Part shown: piece by piece, positions 22,127 through 33,629 of the stretch
Layout of the letters: each line of letters opens with the position of its first letter
Numbering within the stretch: the stretch's first letter is position 1
Source: Pholiota molesta
Lineage: Eukaryota > Basidiomycota > Agaricomycetes > Agaricales > Strophariaceae
Reading direction: 5' to 3'
Assembly (NCBI GenBank): GCA_014925825.1
Contig: JACGCK010000282.1
Span: 1-51,639, forward strand
DNA length: 51,639 bases
The notes under the pieces: generated by a model
The model's input: the letters and a program-made list of their open reading frames with translations, nothing else
Told to the model about the DNA's origin: nothing
Databases searched by the model: none
Made by a program: the position numbers and the translations under genes

Positions 22127-23399
22127 TCACGCTATAGACGGACGGGTCAGGCCGGTCAGAAATAAGCTCACACTGTAAAGGAGGAGCTTTGGGGAAGGGC
22201 GGATTGGACGTACCCTTCTGGATCGGTTACATTTCCGTAATGTGCACCTGGAACTTCGTGTAGTGATACATCAGCCACACCAGCTTCCGAAAGGCGGTCT
22301 TTGAGTTCTTGGGCGTAGTGCAGTGGATATGGGACGTCTTCATAGCAGTGAATGATGGACACGGGAACACTGATCTAGATGCCCTTGTGTTAATGTCCTT
22401 TAAACCGGTTTTCACATGGCGATAAATGAATACCTTCCCAAGTTGTTCCACTGGAATGGGTTTGCGCTTGATGACCCAGTCTACATTCACCGTTTCGCAC
22501 TGTTTGAGTTTTTCTGGCGTTCCAGTCCAACATCGATGTGCCTTTACAAGGCCATAGTTCAGAATCCTGTATATAAAATCGTAAGGGTAAACACTATAGC
22601 ACTCAGTAGGAAAAAAAACATACGCGTCGACATGTCGGCTGGTTTTGTCTTTGTAATTGTATAGGTATTGGTTGGCGCCGGTAATCACTTCGTCTTCCAT
22701 CTCTGCGTCGAATTCTCGTTTCGGATCCGCTGGTTGACATCGGAGAATCCAGTATTGAAACACCTCGCGCAGACCCGCGATATTATCCTCTGACTAGAGT
22801 TATCAGGCATCTCAGAAAGGCATGGAGCATTGCATGGGCGGTGGACAACAGACCTCTTCCGGCGGTACCGGCGAGCACAGCGTGAGTGATAGCACCCTAT
22901 TGGGATAGGAGACTGCGACGTGCTGCGCTACTGTGCACCCGTTTGAGAGACCGAAAAGATGGCAGGGCGGGAGATTCAGTTTTTCCTGCAGAGAGAGTTC
23001 GTAGTTTAGGATGAAAAATGAGGTATGGAGACATGGGCGCCTAACGAACCATTATTAGGTCCACATCCGCTGCAGTTTCTGCGGGTGTGAGGGGTGCATC
23101 CCCTATTATTCCTTTCGTCTCTCCATGTCCGCGCATGTCGATAGCAATGAGGTTGAATTGACGGAGATTTTATCCGCAAATTGAACTATGAATGCGAATC
23201 AGGTTGGCCTGCAGCAGGGTTGGGGAAGGGGGAAGCCATACATACATTCGAAACATTCTTGTCCCAAGTAAATAGAATGGACGAAGAGGATGCATGGTAT
23301 TTTGGGCGTTATTTGCTTCGCTGAATGCGACGTAGGTGTCGCAATAGAGTAAGAAAATGAAAATGGGCCGCCGGATGTCTCTATATCGACGGAAGGCAT
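22127..23399 (-). CDS. Alpha/beta-hydrolase fold protein
   Basis: Seven exons sum to 932 nt as read. One added A in an A4 run near 23169 gives 933 nt (310 aa) and joins QFADK to NLRQFNLIAIDMRGHGETKG. The hydrolase core is clear. Strand 3 and its oxyanion region read CILFVHSIYLGQECFE. The strand-4 RGHG motif is followed by AETAADVDLIMEKL and the nucleophile elbow LFGLSNGCTVAQHVA (Ser in G-L-S-N-G). The likely acid is in SIIHCYEDVPYPLH and the catalytic His in EVPGAHYGNV. Such enzymes are esterases, lipases or epoxide hydrolases; the substrate is unknown. The last short exon (after GTACGT, acceptor TTTACAG) is the least certain part. If that intron is retained, the stop is at 22168. Confidence 0.8.
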
Positions 23400-24385
23400 G
23401 TCTGGAGGTCCACTACTGAGATAGGGGATGGGCGTCGACGCTGATGCTAACCAACAAAAGTACTTTACCTTAGGCCCTTTATAGGCAGGGCCAGCGGCTG
23501 ATCGATCCAGGGCGTCTTAATCTCCTAGATTGGCGAAACATTTGTGTATTTGATATGTTCATCGATCGATACTCCCGGCGAATTCCAATACTCAACTAGC
23601 ACAAACCAACATACGCGCTTACCTTGGTCACAAGCCGTAGGCTAGAATTTCCGCGCACCAAAGCAGCGAATATAGTAGTATACTTCCTTCTGAAAAGAAG
23701 TCGGGCCATACGACGATATCGCTGTACTTTTATGTCACTCCTGGCCTGGTATTTTGAAGGTAGCAATCCCATATGTAGATAGCGCGTCGAATGAACGGAT
23801 CGGGATGCCTAAAAAGGTCGTATCCGAAGTGTCAAGCGCGACGCCTATGTTCTATATAGAATTCTGAATTACCCTGAATTATCCTACTTAATTTATAGAA
23901 AATGCAGCCAATCGTACCAGGTCAATCAAAAGGAATCAAAAAGCAATTAGAATAGCAGAGACTCGGCAGAGACTGAGAAACTCTGAACCATCAAGTGCCT
24001 GAAGTAGCTAGAAAGACTAACATGGTGCATTATTGAAAAAAAACCGCCAATTGAAGGACACTCACCTTCTAAAACAAGTTGAAAACAAGGCTTCGAGGTT
24101 GGCTGATGTGCTTGAGCCTTGCAATTGAGTTGGAGCCGTGTGAGCTTGGTTGAGCACATGGCCCAAATAACATCGCGACACGTCACGTCACGCGGTAAAA
24201 TGCGATCGGCAATTGCCGCACCCTATTACGAGTACAATTAGACCCTATTGAACTCCCACTCTGGAATCCGACGCTTTAGAACAACAATCGTCCGTCGATT
24301 TTCACTTTATTTTCGAATTGGCCATCAGACGACTTACAGCGCTTTAATTATTGAAAGATTATTCTATGCGGTACGCCGGTAATGG
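23400..24385. promoter_or_regulatory. Divergent intergenic region, hydrolase / PIG-A
   Basis: About 1 kb between divergent genes. No coding sequence or named element is visible; it must contain both promoters. Confidence 0.4.
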
Positions 24386-26135
24386 ATGGCCATGGAAGCT
24401 ATCTCTATTGCGTGAGTGTCTTCGACGAGAGACGACAATGTAGCTGACATGAATAAAGGATGATATCGGATTTCTTCCACCCTGCGGTGGGTGGGGTTGA
24501 AAATAACATATACATGTTAAGCGCGAACCTCATCAAAAAGGGACATAAAGTATGGTGTGCTTCTGAAGCTTGGAATCAGGGCATGCCATTTTTAACTGCG
24601 AACAGGTCATTGTTATAACACACAGTCATGCGCCCGACAGAGTTGGGATTCGCTGGCTTCTACCGTCTTTGAAAGTGTACTACATCCCCTTCTTACCGAT
24701 CGCGTCGTCTGCGACGCTACCCAACTTCCTCACCTCGCTCCCGTACCTGCGCACTATCCTCCTCCGCGAACACATTCACCTCATTCACGCGCACGCAAGC
24801 CTTTCGTCTATTGGGCATGAAGGCATCTTGCACTCGCACTTGATGGGCATCAGGACGGTCTTTACTGACCATAGTCTGTTCGGATTCGACGACGCTGCAA
24901 GCATCTTGACGAACAAGCTCATGGTTGGGACGTTGAAGAATGTGGATGCTGTGATATGCGTGTCTCACACAGGGTATGTGGTTTTTTCTCTGTCGAAATT
25001 GTTGCTAATTAGCCAGCAGACGCGAGAACACAGTTCTACGTGGCCAGCTTTTTGAACGGAGAGAAGACGACCCTAACGAGCTTGAACTGCGTAAAAGCGT
25101 ATATGTGATACCTAATGCACTCGTCGCGGAGCAATTCAAGCCTTGTGCTCAGCCGGCCACTGACACAAGTACGTTATCACCTTTTTAACAGATTTGCAGG
25201 GATTGATGATGTAGCAAGTTACTATTGTCGTGCTGTCTCGATTGGTTTATCGTAAAGGCATTGATCTTCTCGTGGCTACTGTCCCGAAAATTTGCGCTCT
25301 CTTTCCCAACGTCAGATTCGTTGTTGGTGTGTGCAATACATCTCGTATACATTCTCTTCTCATACTTATAACGTGTAGGAGGTGACGGGCCCAAACTCAT
25401 TGACATCCTGCAAATGCGCGAGAAACACCTTCTACAGGACCGAATCGAGCTCCTTGGCCCCATACGACATAAGGACGTCCTTTCAGTTCTCTCACGTGGC
25501 TCCATCTATATGAACACGTCGCTCACGGAAGCGTTTGGAATTGCCATTCTCGAAGCTGCATGTGCAGGGCTCTATGTCGTGTCTACGAAAGTAGGCGGTG
25601 TACCCGAGATCCTGCCGGAGGACATGATCAGCTTCGCGAAACCTGAAGAGGACGGTACGTAAAGTAATCGCACCCGCTCTGGGATTGCTAATTCGTTTTT
25701 TTGTTTTTCGCAGACGTTATACGCGCCATCTCAGAGGCGGTCCATATTGTGCAAAATGGGAAACACGACCCCATCCGCGCGCACGAGCGCATAAAGACGT
25801 TCTACAATTGGGACGACGTCGCCTCGCGGACGGAGAAGGTGTACGACGCCGTCCTCCGCTCGCCGCAGATGGATTTGATGGAGCGGATACGACGGACGAT
25901 GGACCTAGGCCCCTTTGCTGGCCCGATTTACACGATCATCTTGCTGGTGGATTGTGTGTTTTTCTTGTTTTTGGAGTGGTGGATGCCGAGGGAGACGTTG
26001 CATTATGTGCATCATCATTGGGACAGGGGAGTGTTTAAGGAGGTGAGATGTTGTTTATTATGACTGCAGGATTGTGGGTGATGCTGATGTTTTTTTCCCT
26101 AGCTTGTGGAAGAGGAGCGACAGAGGACTATGTAG
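24386..26135 (+). CDS. GPI3: PIG-A / GPI3, catalytic GlcNAc transferase of GPI anchor synthesis
   Basis: Eight exons sum to 1380 nt, or 459 aa, frame intact. The product transfers GlcNAc from UDP-GlcNAc to phosphatidylinositol, the first step of GPI anchor synthesis, on the cytoplasmic ER face. Landmarks of the GT4 PIG-A family in order: MISDFFHPAVGGVENNIY, HEGILHSHLMGIRTVFTDHS, ICVSHT, VYVIPNALV, LSRLVYRKGIDLL, GGDGPK, and the donor-sugar motif LTEAFGIAILEAACAG with the E-x7-E glutamates. A C-terminal membrane anchor (IYTIILLVDCVFFLFLEWWM) is present. The first exon is short (26 nt, MAMEAISIA); the inner Met two codons on is an alternative start. This is an essential gene in yeast, which makes its intact frame a useful control for assembly quality. 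Confidence 0.96.
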
Positions 26136-26436
26136 TTTGTATATTTTGTAGAAGATACCCTAAATCAGATACTAATGGAAATCAACCAACTTATCTACCT
26201 CTTCCATGCAACTTTTATGTTTGAAGAATGCTCAGAACGTGGTGCTGTTTCAATTTATTATTTTTGACGAGGAATGGTGAAGAATTTTTGTCACCTCATC
26301 TCTGAACAGTTTGTGGTATAGAAGTGGAATTTCGAATGAGATGTTTTTGAGCTGCCATTAATTTCGAGCGCTTAGAGGCGAATGTTCGGAAGGGTGTTGT
26401 TGTTTGGCGCAGGACATACTCCATTTGGCGACATAC
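26136..26436. promoter_or_regulatory. Ancestral PIG-A / ChAPs intergenic region
   Basis: Before the transposon at 26439 inserted, this roughly 300-bp stretch joined directly to 30115. It would have held the PIG-A terminator and the upstream region of the ChAPs gene. No specific element is recognised. Confidence 0.45.
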
Positions 26437-26438
26437 TA

Positions 26439-26461
26439 TCTCCGACCCAGTAACGGGTCAC
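26439..26461. repeat. Left terminal inverted repeat of the first transposon
   Basis: 23 bp, next to TA at 26437-26438. It differs from the right end at three positions. Confidence 0.8.
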
Positions 26462-26806
26462 CTTAGCACATTTATTAGTTTTCCTCCCAACACAAACAAG
26501 TCTACACTCCAATTTTTTTATGGTTGTGTACCACACCATCTAATGCACCTTTCTTGATGTTTTCATAATTTTACATGTATTCATTCTTTGGCAATGAATA
26601 TTTTTCGCATGTAAGTCTTCACGGGCCGAATGCATGGAAACGGGTCACACGCTGCAAATATATGCAAACTCAACCATCTTATCGATCATCTGGTGTCTCC
26701 TCGAACTCTCCTCATGTTTTCTCGTGTCTGGTATGATTCTACACATCTCGTTGTCAAATTGAATACTGATAGAACCTCCATTACTTGTGAATCTCCATTA
26801 TTTGTT

Positions 26807-29287
26807 CTATACAACACTAGGAACCAGATTTCGATGTGATCTCCTCAGCGGACCCATCTCTTTGATCAACTCATCAGTGGCTGCTGTATTCACAACACGG
26901 CGGGGGCGGGGGCGAGGGCGAGGGCGCACGAGTGGCTGGGAATGAGGATGCAGAGGAGCAGATTCGCTAGCAGATACCTCTGGGATATGGTCCTCGTTGT
27001 CAGCCACAGGCTTAAGAATATTGCTCGGTATGTCTTCGTCATGTTCATCGTCATCTGAGTCCAAGTCTTGTGCCGATTTTCTTGTCCTCTTTGCTTTCTT
27101 TGGTTTTTTGTGCTTCGCCCTTTCTGCCTTTGCAATTTCGGCGAGCCTTTTCTTTTCTTTCTTCTTTTCTTCTGCTTGACGCGCTTTCGCGCTTTTCTCT
27201 GCCTCTTTGATTATCTTTTGAGTTTCTTTTTCGCGTCGCTTTTGTTCCTGAATACGCTCTTTCTCCCGTTCCTTCTCCTTTTTCCTTTCCTCCTGCTCTG
27301 CCTTCCGTTGCTGTTTCTCATTCTCCCTCTCTTCTAGAACCAGGCGTCGCTCCTCATCCTCAAGGAGCTTCTTCCTCTCCTTGAATTCATGGCTCGCAAA
27401 AACATCCTTCATCGCTGTCTTCCAATCAAGCATCGCCAATGCCTGTAGGTTTTCCGCTGAGGTGAGATGCCGTCCATGGTCAGTTGTGTACTTTTTTCCG
27501 ACTTTGTTTTCTTTATTGAATAGTCGCTGTCGAAGGCGCTCATTCTCGCGCTCCATCAACTTCTTCAGAGCATAGTCCCTCTGCATCTGGAAACACGCCT
27601 TGTCCAAGAGGTCTCGCAACTTGAGGTTTTCTGCACGGAGTTCATCGCGGCTGGCACGGGGTCGAGAACGCGGAGGTAAACCAACAAACTCGTACATCTG
27701 CTGAGCTGTCATCCGCGAAAAATAAGCTTCATCAGGTAAGTCTTCGATAGATTTATTTGATGCAGATGAGGTGGCTGATATGGTCGCAGGAGCTGAGGAT
27801 CTTGTGGAAGATCCTGATGTTGTGGAAGATGCTGTCGATGATACACTGGAAATCTGGCTGATGCAGGTGGGTTCTGGGCCAGCAGGTACTATCGCCTCGG
27901 TATCTAAATTATTCGATAAACATCTGAAGTGCATAACTTTGAATGTAGACCTACCGGATGCAATCTGAACCAAGAAGTCTGGAACTTCAGCAGGCACAGG
28001 TTGCGCTGCTTTTGTAGTTGTATTCAGTGCTGGCGCGTATGCTTCTTCGGGGATGGCCTGTCGATTGAATGGGAAAATACCAGTCTTCCTCCATGCACTA
28101 GCTATTGTCTCTTTGGTAAATGCCTTCACCCGTGCCGTTGAATAGTGTTTGATGAAATTATGTTTCCTAATAGGTATAAGCTCAACCGAGAGAGCTGTCA
28201 CCTCCGACTTCCAGGTAGATGCCAAGGGACCAAAGACACCAACGTCGCAAGGCTGAAGTCGATGGGTAGTGTGCGGTGGAAGGCAAAGGACAAGTATCTT
28301 ATGTTTCTCCGCAAATGAGCAGAACTTGTATGTCGTGTGTGAGTTATGGCCGTCAAGAATGAGTAGTCGATATTCGTCTTGTCCAGATTTTCTCCGTGTT
28401 GCAGGCTCGAAGTCACGTTCAAGCCATTTCGATCCAAGTTCCTGGTCAGTCCACCCTTTTGGTGAATGTGAGATACTTTTGGTATGTGAGTTCGATGCTA
28501 TATCAATGAATTGAACCCTTTATGCTCACCTCGCAGCACAGGGATTATCTCGGCCCCATTCCAAGTTCCGGCGCATGCCTTGGAATACCACATTTGGTGG
28601 AATTGAAGTTCCATCTGCACACACGCACTCGATAATGGTGACTAGTTCTCGGTCGCCATCTTCAATAAGCTGAGCGTCTTTCTGTTCGCGGTCAATTAAG
28701 GCCTTGATTTTGGTCCCAATTCCTAGTTGACATCCCTTCTCATCCATGTTGTAGATATTCTCCGGTTTAATGTTGAACTCGTTCACCAATGATTCATATT
28801 CATCATAGAATTGTGCCACTGACGTCTGATTAAGAGCTCCAGCACGGCATTTCTCTTGTCCTGTTGTCCACTTGGCTTTGAGATCTGGATGTCGAGCACG
28901 GAACCTCTGTACCCAATTTACGCCAATGTCGGCCCCTGAGATGATCTGAGCATGTTCAGCAACAGCAGATGGATGTAGAGGTACGTTTCGGCGGCCCATC
29001 TTCTTGACCCATTCGACAAGGGCTTCCTCACACGCAGCTGACAGCTTCATCTCCTTTGTGTGGGCCTCCTTTCGGGTCTGGCGGCCATGAAATCTTGCGG
29101 TCAAGGTTGTCTTCTTGACATCGAATGTTTCTGCGGCCTCACGGAAAGAAAGATAGGGGTTGCCGTTGTCCTTGAATCCGTTTCGGTCGATTGCAGTGAG
29201 TGCCATTTGCAACCGTTCTTCCATGGATTTTGACTTGAGATCAAAGGAATTGACTCGGAACGGTGGTTCTGTTCTTTGCGCTGGCAT
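26807..29287 (-). CDS. CENP-B/pogo-type DDE transposase
   Basis: Two exons (29287-28530 and 28475-26807) code for 808 aa with no break. An N-terminal psq-type helix-turn-helix (LSFREAAETFDVKKTTLTAR) is followed by a CENP-B-type HTH (HAQIISGADIGVNWVQRFRA). The DDE core has IYNMDEKG, then LLILDGHNSH, then HRLQPCDVGVFGPL, supplying three acidic residues. About 400 residues follow the core, including a Lys/Glu-rich coiled coil (residues around 570-700) and an Arg/Pro tail. This is unlike the short tails of Tc1 proteins but is seen in basidiomycete pogo-like proteins. All motifs being present makes autonomy plausible. Confidence 0.9.
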
Positions 29288-30089
29288 TGTTCTGCTTTGT
29301 TGTAGTAAGGCAAGAGAAGGGAAGGTAGAATTTGAATAACTCTATCGTTGCTCATAGATCATAATTCCTCGTGATTTGTCTATCTCCGGAGCTATTTCAT
29401 TACTGCATTGCACTCATATCCACTCTTCCAGTAAAATATGTTGTACAACTTGCATAGCAGAAGTACCTTGGGAAATCTAATAGTGTATTGCACTTCTCAG
29501 AAATGTTACCCCTCAAAATAAGCTTGATTTCGATAGAATTTGCAAAAGACTGACATATATAGGCTGCATTAAAACACATCATCTTCCTGCCTCTCCTCTG
29601 TCCGCATTTCTCATTCAAAAATTCAACAAAAAAAAGAACATATTTATCATATCCCATAGATTGTGTTCCCAAAGAATCTCGTACGTGTAAGCCATCCTTG
29701 ATGAACAAAATTGTTGCGAGTCTAGGCTACAATCAGCATTTATATGTCACTCCCAAAAAGATCTTTGAATGATTTAGATGTAAATTTTCTGTCTTTCCCA
29801 GCAGGAAAACTTCCATTTTGATATGAATGGACCTTGTTTAATATTACCTGGCTGTTTTCAATGGTATATATGTTTAACTTATCGCAGTGTATCTGTCTTT
29901 TCCTTCATTGCAGCAGGGTATTTCCGCAAATTTCCAGGTTTGGCCCCCTTTTAATCGAATTTAAATCACTATTCAGTTCTAAAATATGCTCTCATGTCTA
30001 GCTCCTTCTCCTATGAACAAGATGCAAAAAACTGTATGGCAATTACTTCAAAAGTCATCGAGCAATCCTCTTTTGACCCGTTACACTGT

Positions 30090-30112
30090 GTGACCCGTTA
30101 CCTGGTCGGATA
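30090..30112. repeat. Right terminal inverted repeat of the first transposon
   Basis: 23 bp next to TA at 30113-30114. A second inward copy of TGACCCGTTAC lies at 30074-30084. Confidence 0.8.
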
Positions 30113-30154
30113 TAGTAGGGCTTGCCAAATACCACCTTCTCAGCCTACGCCATC

Positions 30155-33026
30155 ATGGTCGCTGGGATCGCCGAAGCGTCCTTCAAGGACATCCCAGAGA
30201 TATTCGAGGTATGCTGCCCGCAGCGTGCTCACTAGCCCCGTGCTAACCTGCAAACCCCAGGTTGAATTGACAGAATCGCTCACCGCTCGCACCGAATCGT
30301 TATGTACGTGTCCCATGATTCCGAGATCCAAGCAGCGTCCTGACGCGCCAAGACAGCTTCATTTCGAGAACTCGGGCCCCCTGATCTGTGTCATGTCGTG
30401 AAAAGCACCGGGCGCTCTGGTCAGCGTGATGTGCGTTGTGCTTTTTATTTGTGCTGCTGCTGGAGACTAACCGAGAGCGCAGTTCGGGTCGTATCACTAC
30501 ATCTCGGGCGTCGACGCCTCGTCATCTGCGTCCCTGGCCGCGTACATCAACTCTCTTACATATTCCTTCGAAGATAGCTCTGCCTGGTTCTCAAAGACAC
30601 CGCAATATAAGGTCAAGAATGGATGCTACTGGTGAGTTGTGCGCTACAGTCCTTCGTATCATCCCCTGACCTCCTGGACCAGCTGCTTCAACGCGTTCTC
30701 TCGAGTGGATATCCGCGTCGACGTCAAAATTCCGGGCGGCGTGAATGCATACGTTATAGATCTCCGCGGTGAAAGGTGTGTGCGGGTTCACAAATTTGCT
30801 GTGTATCTACGCTCATGGCCGATCCAGGCACGAAGCAACGCCGGAGATATGGCAGGAAACTTACGTATCTGCACTGCTGCGTGCGATACTGTACTCGGAC
30901 GACCCGACGTACTTCCTGGACGCGTACCGCAAGCTCGATCCGATCACGTCGAGAGAGGGCGAGCTGAGGTTCCTGCAAGCTGCGGAGGCGCTGTTCTCGA
31001 AGGGCTGGCAGGTTGGCTCGGACCCCGAGATTCAGGTTGCGACTGTCGTCTCGAATCATCTCACGGCGGGCATCATGAAATATTTCGGCGATAGTGGGAG
31101 GTACCAGCAGGTCGCGAACTTGTTCGAAAAGCTTGCTGTGAGAGAGCCCGAAGTGGCTTCGTTGCTGGCAAGAAGTTACATTGGAATGAGTATGTGTTAT
31201 TCTTTGATACATGGGTCTTTTGCTGACGTTGAGTAGACGAGGAGGTCAAGGCCGTTCAGATCATGGCGGCCGCGATGCGACAAACGCCTCAATCATATAC
31301 CCTTCTCCACGTGCAATGCGACTTCCTTCGGTCCAAAGGAAAGCAAGAATGGGCGCTCAAACTTGCTAGACAAGCCGTAAATTGTGCACCAAGCGAGTTT
31401 GTGACATGGGAGAAATTGGCAGATTTGTACATCGACCTTGGCCAATTCGACGCTGTACGTATCCCTTCTCTGTATATGATTCGCCTCCTCTAATAACTTA
31501 CCTAGGCTCTCCTTACACTCAACTCATGTCCCATGTTTACCTTCAACGGACGAGACGCCCACCGCGTGCTCCCCGCCACGAAAGTGCACCTGCCCTTCCA
31601 GCGGCAAATCGGAGAGATCCTCCCCGAACGGCACAAAACCGACGACGACGACGCGGAGCCCGCGCTCCAGCGCCTGCCCGCGCCCGGGCTGCGCGGGACC
31701 TGGGCGCGCGCGTACGCGCTCCTCACGCGCCTCGTGTCCCAGATCGGGTGGGACGAGCTGCTGAAGACGCGAAGCCACGTCTTCGTCATGGAGGAGGAGT
31801 ACCGCATGCAGAAGGCGCAGGGCGACATCCAGCAGGCGCTCGGGTCGGGCTCGCTGGGCGGCGAGGCGGCGTCGCCGAGCGATGCGGGCGGCGTGGTGAT
31901 CCATGAGGACGGGACGGCGGTGAGGCAGTCCGTGGACGATGCGGCGTCGACGCGGGGGATGATGGCGCCGCCGTCGCCGCCGCTCGGTGCGACGGAGAGC
32001 GGGGAGCTGGACGTGCAGCCGTCGGCGACGATCCCGACGATACGGATTTCGACGGAGAGTTTGCGCGATAAGGCCAAGGATGGAGAGTCGGAGGTGACCA
32101 AGGTCAACCCTGAGGACGAGGAAGACGAAGCTGAAGAAGAGGTCATCCCTAATGGGAATAAGGGTAAAGGAAAGGCGGAGGAGGTGGATGAGGGCAAGGA
32201 GGGAGAGGGGAAGAAGGACGAAGACGATGGGGAAGGCCAAGTCATCTCAATGCAAAATGGCAATGCGCAGACGAATGGTATCAATGTGCATGGTCCAAGC
32301 AAGCCTAGGCAGGCTGCTGGCGAAGGAGAGCAGAATATCAATGAGGCGTCTCCTGCGGCCACACAGGAACCGTTCTCGTTCAGTACCAAGAGGCTCTGCG
32401 AGAGATGGCTCGACAATCTATTCATGGTCCTGTACGAGGTATGCCAATTCTTATTTCCCTCCTCACTATTTCCTCTAATCGCTTTTTCGTTTAGGATCTG
32501 CGCGTATGGACCATCTTCCGCGCTGAAGTCGCCCATTTCAAGACGCAGCACGTCGCGTATAGGAAGACGGGCCTCGAGTGGGAGATCCTCGGCGACCTGG
32601 GCCTGCGGCTGCACCACAAGGAGGAGGCGAAGGAGGCGTACCAGCGCTGCCTCGACAGCCCGCGCTACTCGCTGAAACCGTGGGCGAAGCTCATGGAGAT
32701 GTACGCGGACGAGGGCGACATCCAGCGCACTGTGCAGACGGCCATCCGCGTCGCGGCGTATCAGTATGCGGATTATACGGAGATGTCGGTGCGTATCCGT
32801 CTTCGCTTGGAATACTGCATAAAATTTCTAAATTTTTGTCTCCTTTTTTGTTTTGCAGTATCCAACTCAGATCGCACGCGCGTTCTTCAAGCTCGGCCAG
32901 ATTCACGGACATGCTAAAATCAACTTTACGCTTCTCAGCATGGGTCTTCCAGACCCCATTCTCAAAATTATGAACAGCTACCTGCAGTATGGAAAGACAT
33001 TCACAGTGGAAGGGTGCGACTTCTGA
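30155..33026 (+). CDS. ChAPs family protein (Chs5-Arf1-binding; exomer subunit)
   Basis: Nine exons sum to 2319 nt, or 772 aa, frame intact. ChAPs (yeast Bch1, Bud7, Bch2, Chs6) join Chs5 in the exomer coat, which carries chitin synthase III and other cargo from the trans-Golgi to the cell surface. Recognisable blocks are YHYISGVDASSSASLAAYIN, the TPR-like array PEIWQETYVSALLRAILYSDDPTYFLDAYRKLDP through LHVQCDFLRSKGKQEWALKLARQAV, and the conserved C-terminus YPTQIARAFFKLGQIHGHAKI. An acidic, Ser/Gly-rich insert of about 170 residues (centred on residue 500) divides the helical array. The intron 2 acceptor (CCGAGAG) is weak but is the only one that keeps the frame. The start lies 40 bp from a transposon end, so the normal promoter has been displaced. 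Confidence 0.93.
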
Positions 33027-33629
33027 GCGTGAGCCGTTGATGTAATGTCCAGCCGCTGCCCATCGCGTTGCTTTCGACTGGAAAGCATACAACTTAGACG
33101 CGGACTTTATGTCTTTTTTTCTCTTGTTTTTCGAAACTCGATATTTTAATATGATGATACATACCTCTTCATTTTTTATTATTACCCGCTTGCGGTACTA
33201 GTTGTTATTGGCGTGCTCATCGCTGTCTTTTCTTCTTCTCTAATGGATATAGTTTTGGAACGTGAGTTCAACATTGAAATGTGTTTTTCGGGTGAAACGC
33301 TTCGCGTACGAGTGTGGATATGTTGGCAGGTGGTGGTCCTACTCTAGTAAGCCTTCACTCAGGCCACAACTTGTATGATATCGCGGAATGTCAAGCCTGG
33401 TTGTGTGGCCATCCAGGCAACATCCAGGTGCCATCTAGTGCCATAGGCATAGCTGGGCTGACATAATCAACATGACCTGACTTGTCCATTTATTTTGACT
33501 TCGAACTCGACAACCACGTTCGTTGCTCCCCGATACCCCTACTAACTTTTTATATGGGTCGAGGCTGCTGAAAGAGCCCACCATCCACTCATTGCTACCC
33601 ACCGTCCTTGTTAGCCAGGACCCTCTCAC
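33027..33629. other. Intergenic, ChAPs 3' end to desaturase start
   Basis: About 600 bp with no gene visible. Both neighbours run in the same direction. It must hold the ChAPs terminator and the desaturase promoter. Confidence 0.4.

Larger units (their letters stand above)
26439..30112 (-). mobile_element. Complete CENP-B/pogo-like DNA transposon, 3674 bp
   Basis: The ends are inverted repeats: TCTCCGACCCAGTAACGGGT at 26439 and TATCCGACCAGGTAACGGGT read inwards from 30112 (20 of 23 positions identical). TA at 26437-26438 and 30113-30114 is the expected target duplication of Tc1/mariner-pogo elements. Further ACGGGTCA copies lie just inside, near 26640 on the left and 30074 on the right. The single gene is an intact transposase on the minus strand. 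The element ends 40 bp before the ChAPs start codon. Confidence 0.85.

Noticed and set aside
26997..27337. Phe/Leu-rich frames that look like membrane proteins
   Set aside because: They are antisense to the Lys/Glu-rich coiled coil of the transposase; complementary codons give Phe and Leu.
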